Positions 10,600 through 21,522 of a stretch of DNA of 64,000 nucleotides are shown here, one piece after another. Positions within the stretch are counted from its first letter, which is position 1, and the number at the start of each line of letters is the position of its first letter. Source of the stretch: Poa pratensis (lineage: Eukaryota; Streptophyta; Magnoliopsida; Poales; Poaceae); assembly GCA_947311845.1 (NCBI GenBank), contig CAMZMU010000035.1, forward strand, positions 5,618,344 to 5,682,343, in the 5' to 3' direction. The position numbers were made by a program, and so were the translations under genes. The notes beneath the pieces are model-generated. The model was not told where the DNA came from. It worked only from the letters and a program-made list of their open reading frames with translations, and did not search any database.

Positions 10600-11310
10600 A
10601 ACCAGTGAAGCAGCCACTACGGCGTTTCATGATGACAGGAGAAAGGCAATAGGAGAGGAAATAGCTCGCTTGCTGGCTGCAGGATTCATCACAGAGGTAT
10701 ACCATCCGAATGGGTGGCAAACCAGTATTGGTTATGAAAAAGAACGGTACGTGGCGAATGTGCGTTGATTACACCAGTCTTAACAAAGCTTGTCCAAAGG
10801 ATCCATTTGCTTTGCCGAATCGACCAAGTAATTGATTCAACTGCTGGGTGCGAGCTGTTATGCTTTTTGGACGCCTATTCAGGCTACCATCAAATCAAGA
10901 TGAAGAGGGAGGACCAAGAAAAGACGTCCTTCATCACACCCTTCGGAGCTTTTTGTTATGTCAGCATGCCCTTTGGGTTGAAGAACGCAGGTGCGACTTA
11001 CCAAAGATGCATTCAGAATTGCCTACATGAGCAAATAGGTCGCAACGTTCACGCCTACGTGGATGATATTGTGATTAAGTCGCAAGTTAGCCAGGATCTT
11101 ATTGGTGATCTGGCAGAGACATTCACAAATCTCAGAAAATACAACATGAAGCTCAACCCCACAAAGTGCGTCTTCGGAGTACCAGCAGGAAAGCTATTGG
11201 GATTCATAGTATCAGAAAGAGGCATTGAGGCCAATCCTGACAAGATAAAGGCCGTGATGGATCTCCAAAAGCCAGAAAAGATAAAAGATGTGCAGCGACT
11301 TAAGCCGCGC
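10600..11310 (+). pseudogene. Gypsy reverse transcriptase (partial)
   Basis: From about 10840 the frame reads LLCFLDAYSGYHQIKM, ITPFGAFCYVSMPFGLKNAGATYQ and AYVDDIVIKS, the last holding the catalytic Y-x-D-D pair. It ends LGFIVSERGIEANPDK..DVQRL. The N-terminal RT part (about 10600-10830) is split over other frames. RNase H, normally next, is missing because of the internal deletion. Confidence 0.85.
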
Positions 11311-11852
11311 CTTATTGAAAAGGTCGAAGCATCTCCAGGATGTTGGGTGGAAGAACTGCCAGCAGTACTATGGAGCTTAAGAACAACCCCTAACAGATCC
11401 ACAGGATTTACATCATATTTCATGGTCTATGGAGCAGAAGCAGTCATGCCCAGCGATATCATACATGATTCACCAAGAGTTGCGGCTTACATCGAGACAG
11501 ATAATGAAATAGCTCGGCAAGACTCGGTGGACACATTAGAAGAGTTAGAGACTTGGCAGCATCAAGGTCAGCGGTATATCAACAAGACTTGCGATGCTAT
11601 CATGCCAGACGCATCAAAACCCGCACCTTTCAAGAAGGCGACCTAGTACTGCGACTTAAACAAGATCACAAGGGAATGCATAAGCTGTCCTCTCCATGGG
11701 AAGGACCCTACATCATCAGCAAGAAGCTAAACAATGGGTCGTACTACCTGCTGGATATAAGGGAAGAAAGCAGCGAACGCCATGATTTCGAGGATCGTCT
11801 CGAGGCACCTCGCCCTTGGAACGTCGCACACCTGCGACCGTACTATACATAA
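11301..11852 (+). pseudogene. Gypsy integrase C-terminal remnant
   Basis: Directly fused after the RT: WVEELPAVLWSLRTTPNRST and FMVYGAEAVMPSDI are typical of the end of the integrase core in plant Gypsy elements. A frame change near 11560 leads to the C-terminal domain (KTRTFQEGDLVLRLK.., GPYIISKKLNNGSYYL). The zinc-binding HHCC region and the DDE catalytic triad are absent. Confidence 0.85.
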
Positions 11853-11939
11853 GAAAAGGCTAATCAGAGCCAAGCATCATCCTTTCCAGCTTTATAGCTG
11901 AGTATCATCACAGCCACTCAGGGCTAGAACTTCAACTTT

Positions 11940-12155
11940 GGTCGCCACCTAGGCGCGACCTATGCAACATCTGATCGCCACCCAGGCGTGATCGACCCTT
12001 GTATCAGAAACCGGCTACCACCTAGGCGCGGCCGTAAACTTTGTATCATCTCTGGTCGCCACCTAGGCGCGACCGACCCCATGTATCACCATGGATTGCC
12101 ACCTACGCGCGATCCAACCCTATGAATAACACTCGGTTGCCACCTAGGCGCGACC
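11940..12155 (+). repeat. Array of six 21-nt inverted repeats (putative RNA hairpins)
   Basis: Six 21-nt units (starts 11940, 11973, 12013, 12054, 12094, 12135) have 6-nt arms around a CACCTAGGC-like loop, for example GGTCGC..GCGACC. Spacing is 33, then 40-41 nt. Arms vary in a compensatory way: G-C to A-T at arm position 2 in units 2 and 5, T-A to C-G at position 3 in unit 3, and G-T wobbles elsewhere; only one mismatch (unit 3) is seen. They sit between integrase and the 3' LTR. They are not coding in any evident frame. Confidence 0.8.
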
Positions 12156-12739
12156 TTATGTGTCATCATAATCAAAGCTTATCATAGCTTAGCCTATCAT
12201 GGCAATATCATTATGTTTCTTGGGGTCTTTGTTACCCTGAAACAACCGATTTATTGGCAATTATCAAATTTACCTTAAGTTGGATTGCTACTCGCATTAT
12301 GTGGCCAAAGTACTGGGGTGTGGCGTCAATCGAGCTTGATTGCCTATCATGGCCGCTCTCGACCCTGAACACATATGTACCTAGGAAATACTGAGTCGCG
12401 CGAGTGCCCACTTAAGGATTCAGATGGCCTAACTAGAGGTCGATGTACTGCTTATAGTACGGCAACACCAATTATAATTACTTGTAACTTAACAATTGTT
12501 TTATTCATGATATCAAGTTACATGTGATGACCTTCAGAGTTCTCTAAGAAGAATTGAGATGATTACCACATTACATTCTCTCAATCCTTGGGGGCTACAT
12601 CATATTATCATCAAAAATTTGAAGATGGGTCGTCATCAAGTTCTGAAGCTATCAGGCTACTCTAACAAAGAAGATCACAAAGTCAGATGATCTAGGTGCG
12701 AGTCCAGGCCAATCCTGCACAATTATAAACCGCGAACGC
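12156..12739. other. Gypsy 3' non-coding interior
   Basis: No ORF is recognised. A TTGGGGGCTAC stretch (about 12588) resembles purine-rich motifs found near the 3' end of some plant Gypsy elements. No clear polypurine tract lies directly before the 3' LTR. Confidence 0.4.
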
Positions 12740-13255
12740 TGTCGGGGGAATACTTTCTGGATTAACCCGCGGCCCAGTGCGACTTAACTTACTCGCACAG
12801 ACAAAGGCCCACTTGGGAACAAGCCCAATATTGAATCGCCATAAGGGGAAAGATCTAGAAGACATATCCCGGAGGACGTGAAGACCAAGTAGTCTCCGAG
12901 TAGGCCTCTGTGGACGTATTCCTTATGGGGAAGTTTCCTTTTGTAACCTAGCGAGCCTCTGTGTATATAAAGAGGACTCGCAGGACTTAGAGCGGGTCAA
13001 GCTATCAAGCCCTAAACCCTAGCTCATATGGCGAGTACCAGATCGGATCGCCTCCATTGTAACACCTCGATTATCATATCAATACCAATCTAGGGTAGGC
13101 AGGAAGTAGGTCTTTTACCTCACATTGAGGGGGCCGAACCTGGGTAAATTTGTGTTGATCTTTGTTCCTGCGATCCCAAGCTCGGAGATGCTTGACTCGC
13201 GTAATCCCACACCTACGAAGTCATCTATGACACCTGACGTGACAAACCCACGACA
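12740..13255 (+). repeat. 3' LTR of the Gypsy element
   Basis: Starts TGTCGGGGGAATAC and ends CCACGACA, 516 bp against 514 bp for the 5' LTR. Followed by the AAAGC duplication at 13256-13260. Confidence 0.95.
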
Positions 13256-13809
13256 AAAGCGTCCACGAAATCCCCCTCCCTCTTCCTCTCTCTCCGGGCG
13301 ATTCCGAGCTCGCCGCCGCCGCCGCTCCGCACCTCCCCGCTCGGATCGACGCCCACAGGGAGCTCTGCCGTCCCCTCCTCTCCCTCCTCGCCAAGTTCTT
13401 GCAGTCGTAGGAGAAGCTGCAGTTTGTTCTGCTTTTTCTTCATGCACTGCTTTGCGTCCATTCTCTTTACTTCCTCATATTTGTCTTACATTTCTGCCAT
13501 TTTCTGATAGCTTCGGTCAAAGGTATTGTTGTTGTCTGTGCATCTCTTTGGTAATTCTACTATCTTCTTCTCTATACATTTTCCCCCCTTCTCGCTTTCT
13601 AATGTATTGTCCCTTCTATTTTCCATGTAGCTCTTGCGCCGAACCGGTCCTATTATGGACCTCCTGTTTATACATGCCCGTGTTGTACTGCACCTTATTG
13701 GTATATGGAGTGATGCAAGCGAGCTACAGCTGGCAAGGGTCATATCCCGATTTATAATAAGTGCTGCCGTGGTGGAAAGATTTCTCTCCCTTGATTCTTT
13801 GATTGGCAG

Positions 13810-14700
13810 CATCCGCTAAAAGAGTTGCTCCGTTTTAATGGTGGTCCTTTATCAACTCATTTCTTGCAACTGATTAGACATTATAATTCTCTATTTGCCT
13901 TCACTTCAATGGGAGCACAAATTGACAGAAGTGTTAATATTGGTGGTGCACCTTATGTTTTTAAAATAGTGGTGGCGTATACCATCGTATTGGCTCTCTT
14001 TTACCTCCAGGTAGACATTACCCATAGTTTGCACAAATCTATATGGTTGATTCTTCTGACGAGCTGCGACACAGGTTGAATGTCTTTGGCCAGAAAGATT
14101 CTTTGGCCAGAAAGATGGCGCCTCCGATGATGCCAATCCTTTTATTGTGCAGCAGCTCATTGACATGCTCAACTCTCATAACCTCTTGGTTGATAAGTTC
14201 AGATTTGCATGTGACAGATTGAGGCAACCTGGTGCTGTCGATGTAGATATTCATTTCTTTGGAGACGAGGGAGGTGCTCATGGTGATCGTTATTCTGCTC
14301 CTACCGGCTGTGAAGTTGCTGCTCTCATAGTTGGCGATCTTACTCCAGATCGCCATAGATTTAATGTAATTGTTCAGTCCACTTCAACAAGTGTCTTCCC
14401 TTAATCCATCTCTGATGGCATTACTGTATCCTCTTCTTTTCCCTTATGGTGACAAGGGTTTTCATCTTTGGATTCCTTATAAAAATGTGGCTGCTCGGCC
14501 TGTTGACCATATGGATGCATCTACTTCATCTTCTGGGCGCACTGAAGTTTCCATGTTAGAATATTATTGTTATTATTTACACCATAGGAGAAATGAACCC
14601 AATCCGTTTACATGCTGCGGCCGGCTTAGTCATCAGATAATTGTGAATGCTTACTCTGCTACTGCATGGTGGACCTCAGTATTTTATTTCATTTAGCATT
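13810..14700 (+). pseudogene. Helitron Rep/helicase-like gene, N-terminal part, broken
   Basis: Peptides match the N-terminal 'helicase-like' region of plant Helitron Rep/Hel proteins: FLQLIRHYNSLFAFTSMGAQ, GAPYVFKI, RLNVFGQKD, NPFIVQQLIDMLNSHN, PTGCEVAALIVGD, PLLFPYGDKGFHLWIPY and NPFTCCGRL. These proteins cut and join single-stranded DNA at the HUH site and unwind DNA; neither the HUH motif nor helicase motifs are present here. The frame is broken by a 17-bp tandem duplication (14083-14099 and 14100-14116) and again near 14395. The gene stops making sense after about 14700, before Helitron H2. Confidence 0.8.
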
Positions 14701-15030
14701 GTTACAGATCTACTTATTACTTTTTTGCTTCTAGGTTTCACAAGGTCCACCATCTAAATTAAATCAATTAGCTTTTCATGTGTCTCCTTCTTTTCTTTTA
14801 AGTTTAGAGGCTTTATTTGTAGTAACTTTATCCAGGTTTCTAAGTTCGATTTAATGCTACCTTCAATTTAGTATGGTTATACAATTGCTTGAGTATCTTC
14901 AATTTTAATGTATTGTCTCTTCTGCAGTTTATATATTGATTATCCTTCGTTAAGGTGTTTGGACTATTTCTGGAAGCAACGCCAGGAGGTATTATAATAT
15001 AACCAAGCCATTGCTACTTTCTGTAACATA

Positions 15031-17568
15031 CTAGGGAAATTAACGCGGCAATGCCGCGTGTGTGTTTGATGAATTTTAAGTATGTCTGTAAAAGAATTGT
15101 TGGAATGTGAATATTGTTTGAATTTTGAGTATGATTGTACAAAAATATATTTGAATTTGTATCTTTTTAATGTGTACAAAATGATTAGATTTGGAAGGTA
15201 CTTGAAATTCTAAAATTTGTAAATGTGAATTTTGAGTTGAAATGTTCAAATAGATTATAGAAAATGAGCAATTTGGATTTTATTCAAACTTGAACTCTTT
15301 TATTGTTTACCAAATGAGCAGGTTTGATAGTTATATGACATTTTGGAATATTCGAATTTGTAATTTGAGTAGGAATGCTCAAATAGGAATGGTCTTTCCA
15401 TATAGTTAACATTTGAGTTGTTCGAACTTTTTTTTTATGGAAAATAGATAACAGTTTTGTTTCTTTAGCATTTTAGTATATTTCTTATATTTTGTTGATT
15501 AAATACATATATAGTTAGTAACTTATTCGAATTGAAATAATATGTTTGTGGTCTGTTGTAAATCTTTAAATGAAAATCAATAATTAGGGAAAATACATTA
15601 TATTAGTATTTATTAATTTCAATTATAATAAGAGGGATGTAAGGTATGTTAGCTTCAAATATGGTAATTAAATTGAAATGTAGATTATGGTTTTATTTTG
15701 TTGTAATTTTCTTATTTAGCATTATAATTAGAGGAAATATATTATGTTTATCTCCGAATAGCTTCCATTTTCAGCATTTATTATATTTGTTTGCATATTT
15801 CTTATTATTTATTAATTTAGAATCTTCATATATATTTGTAGCGTATCATAAAAAAGTGTAATATGTAAGTTATACTTTATAGCATCTTAAATTATATAGT
15901 AAATTGTAATGTTAAAGTGTGTTGCATTTATGTTTTCCATGAGCATTTATCTTATTGTTTTTCTAAATTTCTAGCAAATTGAAATGTGAGGGTGTTGATA
16001 TGTTTTGATAAGTGAGGCATCCATTATTTATGTAGGATAATATGTGAGGTATTTGTATTTTACAGTATTTTTTTTGTTTTTTTAGAAAATTGAATTTTAG
16101 AATGTTTTTTTGTGCGGAAAGTTTGATAATTTGTAAAACTTAAAATTTATATTTTTTTTGATGTTTTGTTCACATTATTTTGCATTGTATTTTTGAATAT
16201 ATGTATTTAGTTTTTATTTTTGTTGTATATTTATAATGGTAGTTTTGTTATATTTGAATTTTCTTTGCGTTCATTAAAATTTTAAATGCTTATATCTGAA
16301 ATGCATTCAAATTTTTAAGATACCACAATTTTTTTTTCATGTTGACATATTTGTCATATTTTCCTTACCCGTTGGGTAAAATTATATTTTGGAAATTTTA
16401 ATATTCGAAAATTGTTTGAATTTTTTTTTTTGAAATTTGAAGGAGTTTGCGTTTGGAATCTGTTTGAATTTCAAAATATTTGTTGTGGGCACGTCGATAT
16501 ATTTTAGAGTATTTATAATTTTTCAGCAAGTTGTGATGTCAACAAATGGGTTTTTTTTTTTTGGTAATTTGTATTTTGTTCAACATTTGTTGGTTTATAA
16601 TAGCATTTCAAATGACCTTCATATATAAAATAATGAGTTTTTTGTCGTTCCAATTTTAAAGTAATACAATTTTAGTCAAACAAATATTTTAAGTGTGCAA
16701 ATAAATAAAGTTGGTTTTTCTGATTGGTTTGATATATTATTTGTATTATTCTGATTAGTAGATAAAAAGTTATGAATTTTACAAATTCTGAATATTTTCT
16801 GTAATTCCTGGAAATGGTAAAAGTCTGAAAATGGACCCCATTGTTTTTTTCTATCAATTAATGAAATCAATTGCGAAATGGAAAGATCCCTGACAGGCGG
16901 GACCCACCTGTCAGTGGCAGTGAAATCGGCGGCGCACAGCAAAATCGGCGGCGGCTCGGCCATGGTTGCTCTCGCCGGCGGCGAGCAAATTAGCACGCGA
17001 GGGTGCGTGCGGTCGACGCGGCCGGGCGAGAGTACCTAAATGCAGCGGCGCCGCTGGCTAATGGTCGCCGGAGCTCGCCGGAATCGAGGTCAAACAGCGG
17101 CGGACGGTGGCGTGCCGAAGTCGAAGATTCCGGCGAGTTCGAGGCCTCCCAGGACGCGACGCAGAGCTAGGATGGCGCGGCGGCGACGGCGCATCTCCCC
17201 GTGTGCTTGGATGCGCGCGGGGAGGTGCCCATCGGCGGCGATGCAGGCCGGCGACGACGGCGACGCCCGGCGCCGCGGGAGAGAGAGAGGAGAGGGAGGG
17301 ATCCGTGCCTGTTTTACAGAAAAGTCCCTTAGGTTTTTAGAAATTGCAAGTAGGTCCTTTTGCGGGCGGTTTTCTGCAAAAGTGTCCGTCCGGGTCGACG
17401 TGGCGCCACGTGATTGGTAGAAATCCAGCTGCTACAGTATTACTGTAGCAACGCGGATTTTAAAGCACATCTGGACCGTTCAGCGTCACGATCGGACGGC
17501 CGTGGTTAAAAAGGCGACGTGGACGCTGCAATGGGAGCTCAATCCTTCCTACTTTTATATACTAGGGA
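15031..17568 (-). mobile_element. Helitron H2, reverse orientation, inserted in H1
   Basis: Read on the minus strand, the 3' end is hairpin CGCGGCATTGCCGCG (15044-15058), nine bases, then CTAG (15034-15031) followed by T. The 5' end near 17568 reads TCCCTAGTATATAAAAGTAG and shares TATATAAAAGTAGGAAGGATT and following GC-rich sequence with the start of H1. No Rep gene is seen, so it is non-autonomous. The interior is a GC-rich part (about 16890-17560) and a very AT-rich part (about 15060-16880). Confidence 0.72.
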
Positions 17569-19880
17569 ATTTCTGATGTTTGTCTATGGCCTCTAAAGCT
17601 GATAGTCTGTATTTTGGTTCCCATTTTGCTCTGCTACAGCAGTTTCCTCTCTTTTATGCTTATGTTCTTTTAGCCTTACTGCCTGAACATTTTCATTTCG
17701 TCTAGCTTGAAAATGGTTGTTGTTATATTCCCATGCATCTATTTTATAGCTATATGCGGAAACCAAAACACATTAAGGATCAAAGATGTAAAGTAGTGTT
17801 TAGCTAAACTATCGCTTTAACGCATATGATAGAGAAGTTTCCTGTGTTTTACATCTCCCTATTTGTATAAATGTTGACTTTGATTTAGGTGCATCAAAGG
17901 TATGACATGGTTAATTTAAACACTAATAGGTTGTGGTATTTGTGTTCATGATTAGATTTATCTCTTTTCTATTCGATTCCCTATGGCTAGCATATTTTTT
18001 GGTCTATATAGTGATGATGGCACTCTTAATCAGGTGAGAAGAGAACCAGTGGCCTTAATTAGTTTGGTTTTTCTATACAATTCGTTGCCACTGTTAGCCA
18101 AGTGAGTAGAGTATCAGTGTCTTTCTAGATGCATATCATCGTACGAGAACACGTGGTTCTGCCATTGGATGGAAACAATGGTGCTGTCACTGCAGATTCA
18201 CTTGACCATTTACTGTTATATGCTTTGCTCCTGTTATGTCTCTGTAGAATACGAACTTTCTTATTCATGTTCTCTACGAAAGTGATGTTATGTGTGGACT
18301 ACACGCATTAGTGCCTAGGCTTTACAAATAATTGGGTACATGACTGCTAATTTCTATTTTGTCAGATCAAAGGATGTGACGTTATTATCTGAACACTAAT
18401 GCTTTCCTTGCTACTTATGCATGTGACCAAACTTATGTTTCCTTTTTAATTTATCTCCCTTGAATTAGCTTTATTTACCTGTATAATTATGTTGTTAATG
18501 TCAACTGGATAAATAAAACCCCAAAATGTCCATCTGTACTTTAGGGCAATAGTGCTTTTGCTACAGCTAATCGTCAAAAAGTAAAGACATTTGCTTATGA
18601 TTATTTTTGCCGAGTCTGGTCATTTCTTATGGTTTACTTGGTTGCCACATCAGCTTGCTTTAACTACTAGCTGCTTGATGATCCAAATGAAACATCGATA
18701 TCATCTTCCATAGTTTTGTAACATAGTTTGATTAGTGCAGGTCTAACAAAATCCTTATATTATTTTGAGAAATAGTTAGATCAATACAAGCTCCATCTAG
18801 AAATAGCTAAATCAATATAAACTCATTCCATATAGTACCTCCAACAGAAACATCAGCATTGACAAATGCAATTACAATGCCTCCTCCATTTATATTCTCC
18901 CTCAATCAGGTAAGCGTACACTCCCTTTTGCCACATAAACTCACGGAAATCCTGCACCCATACGTATCGTGCATTGATCCTTACTTTTGACCACTTTCTG
19001 TTTGACATCTCAATTTTATTTCTCATGATTTTTGATTCTCAGCTCAGGAAGATCCACAGAGAAACAAGACATCAAAAATGGTCACTAGGTGTGGATTTAC
19101 CTATGCAAAATAATGTGTAATGTATGCGGTCAACAAATTCATACAAACCAGCAGCTTCGTATGAAGCAGAGAGCAGTTGATTATGGTCATAGAGTCCTGC
19201 CATGCAATTACATTGTCTGCCATATGTGATCTACGTTTACATGAACTTTGTTCAATTTGTGAGAAATCAAAAGCTTTGTTCCCTTTAATATTGTATTTCT
19301 ATTGTGTGGGGCATGTTGCATTCCTCTAAGAGTGATGCAAATGTATGTAAACCTTCTGTATGTCCATCGAATTAAACTTAATATGGAACCAAGACAATGA
19401 TCTGTAAGCGCTAGGCTTGATGACAATATATTTCATTTATGTTCTCTATGTCTGGTTGGACAGTGATTGAGTAAGTCTATTTTATTTGATATTGTGTTCC
19501 TGTTGTCTACCTCGAAGATGCAATGTTGATCCGTGGATTACAATTCACCTCTTTTGTGATTCATATCTTTCATATATTTTTCATTGGAGATGTTCTTGCT
19601 TTTGGTGCTGCAGAATTTTCTCTTTCAACTTTAGTTCTTATTAAGATTCATATAACTTTTACATATAAATGGTATCTTGATGATGCCTACTATACCATTT
19701 TACCGATTGATTACCATAGTCAAATGCGGGTGCCTGGGGGTAGATTCTGTATGTAAGAGCATTGGGCTTTGCTCTAAACAATGCCACTGCTAAACTTATA
19801 ATGCCACTGCTATATATAATAGTTATTGACTATCATGCCATGTTATGATTGTTTATCATAACATTTGCATGTCGAAAACC
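17569..19880. other. Interior of Helitron H1, no gene recognised
   Basis: AT-rich, intron-like sequence with short ORFs only. It could hold decayed introns of the Rep/helicase gene or captured fragments, but no motif could be identified. Confidence 0.4.
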
Positions 19881-19984
19881 AGTGTCATCGGCGGGTGACG
19901 CGCGGGAAGCCAATAATATATCAAAATTTGCAGAAAATTGAAAGCTGTACAACTATTGCATCTCCCTGTATGATTAACCAACTT

Positions 19985-21060
19985 GCAATCATGTTTAAAA
20001 TATGTGCATTTTTCTTTTGCTCATAAATCGCATTTTCCATCAATTTTCTTTCCAAAAAAAGGACAGGACATTCGACAGAAAATGAATTTACAGTATATCA
20101 AAAAAAAAAAAAAAACGCAGTAGTCTCAAAACCAATATAGATTTAACAAAGTTGCACCAAAAATATCCATTGTACACAAAAGTGAAACTAAGAAATTCTC
20201 AGACTTTTCACGAAAACTAAAAATATTCATTTTGTTGATGATTTGTTGGACAATTTTTCCAACTAATTCTTTCTCAGCAGAAAATATTCAATATTTTTAC
20301 TAAATTTCAAAATAGATTTCACACAAGATTTGTCGGATATTTTCGCAATAAATATGTACCCCCTTTTCGTCAGGAAAATATGCCTACCGTATCAAACCAA
20401 AATTTGAATAATATTTAACCAACTCTTAATTCCACCTAATTGACAATGTGGTCACATTTTTTCAATAAACGGAACGTCCTGCAGGAACAAAAATGAATTT
20501 CAAACAAATCTTTAACTATTCATTTCAGATATGTGCATTTTTCTCTCTACTCATAAATCACATTTTTCATCAATTTTCTTTTCATAAAAAATAACATAAC
20601 GTTCGACATAATATGAATTTACAATATATAAAAAATAAATGCACCGGTCTCGAAACAATAGATTTTACAAATGTGCACCAAATATCCATTGTATACAGAG
20701 GTGAAACTAACCAATTTTCAAATTTGCCACAAAAATTAAGAAATTTTCATTTTGTTGATGATTTGTTGTATGATTTTCCCGAATATTTCTTTCTCACCAA
20801 AAAAATATTCAACATTTTTAACAAATTTAAAAATAGGTTTCAAACAAGATTTGTTGAATTTTTCCCAACAAATATTTTTCCACTCCCATAAAATATTCAA
20901 CATTTTTATAAGTTAAAAAAAATCCACGCACGATTTGTTGGACATTTTTTGAACAATTATTTCTTCCCAAGACAATATTCAAAAGCACGAAAATATTATT
21001 TCCCCAATAATATTCAACAATATTCACAAAAGTTTCAAATATGTCTTATGTTGGAAGTTA
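19985..21060. repeat. Diverged tandem duplication near the 3' end of Helitron H1
   Basis: About 19990-20350 and about 20515-20880 are diverged copies about 525 bp apart. They share blocks such as CATCAATTTTCTTT, TTTTGTTGATGATTTGTTG and ATATCCATTGTA. A third partial copy follows (ACAAGATTTGTTG, TATTCAACA) up to about 21060. Confidence 0.7.
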
Positions 21061-21120
21061 TTCATTACATTTTATAGATTAAACCATCCGAATATACACA
21101 AATGATTTATCACCAGAGGT

Positions 21121-21149
21121 GCGGCGTGTCGCCGCGCCCAGATGACTAG
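21121..21149 (+). other. Helitron H1 3' terminus (hairpin plus CTAG)
   Basis: Stem GCGGCG/CGCCGC with loop TGT, a 10-nt spacer and CTAG followed by T. This is the canonical Helitron 3' end, where the hairpin acts in termination of rolling-circle transposition. Confidence 0.85.
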
Positions 21150-21295
21150 TTCAAATAAGACTGGAATTGAAAGTTCGAAACACGTGCAAACAGAATCCCA
21201 GAGTACGCAGGGCAAACAACACTGCATTCAGAATTCAGAAACATCTCTAGGCAGCACAATTAGTTTTGCTACATCTCCCCAAAATAATACTTAGT

Positions 21296-21400
21296 TACTT
21301 GCTGCGTTCCAAACTAGTAGTCGCAAATTTAGACAAATTTATACTGAATATTTTGTTCTAAATCTGCGACATATAATTTGAAAATGAAAAGGTAGTACTA
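21296..21400. mobile_element. Degenerate Stowaway-like MITE
   Basis: Left part GCGTTCCAAA..TAGTCGCAAATTTAGAC and right part TAAATCTGCGACATATAATTTG are inverted copies, as in grass Mariner-derived Stowaway MITEs. The outer ends have decayed. Confidence 0.5.
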
Positions 21401-21522
21401 GTTTCATCAGCTGGATCCTCAAAATGACAGTACCACGAAATACCAATTGCTACCCCATCCTTGGCACTGCAACCAAAATGCTGTCACCTGCCAAGCAACA
21501 TCAGCAGACGATCACCAACAGA

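Larger units (their letters stand above)
7056..13255 (+). mobile_element. Gypsy (Ty3-type) LTR retrotransposon, internally deleted
   Basis: Two LTRs (7056-7569 and 12740-13255) with TG..CA ends are flanked by an identical 5-bp duplication AAAGC (7051-7055 and 13256-13260). By eye the LTRs differ by six transitions and two single-base indels, so the insertion is fairly recent. A primer-binding site follows the 5' LTR. Coding order is gag, aspartic protease, reverse transcriptase, then directly the C-terminal end of integrase. RNase H and the integrase core are missing, so it cannot move on its own proteins. It lies in Helitron H1. Confidence 0.95.
6795..21149 (+). mobile_element. Helitron H1 (host of the Gypsy element and of Helitron H2)
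   Basis: The 3' end is diagnostic: hairpin GCGGCG-TGT-CGCCGC at 21121-21135, ten bases, then CTAG at 21146-21149 followed by T. The 5' end is placed at TCATTATTAATATATAAAAG (6795), because Helitron H2 has the matching TATATAAAAGTAGGAAGGATT start in opposite orientation. The element holds a degenerate Rep/helicase-like gene (about 13810-14700), as expected for a Helitron. It is split by a Gypsy element (7056-13255) and by Helitron H2 (15031-17568). Without these insertions it would be about 5.6 kb. The 3' end is secure; the exact 5' base is less so because the preceding base is C, not the usual A. Confidence 0.72.

Noticed and set aside
11940..12155. CRISPR-like array
   Set aside because: Regular spacing, but the repeats vary, spacers are similar to each other, no cas genes exist and the genome is eukaryotic; it lies inside a retrotransposon.
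17557..17570. A second Helitron 3' end (ACTAGGGAATTT resembles the H2 end at 15030)
   Set aside because: No hairpin precedes it in either orientation; it is better read as the 5' terminus of H2.
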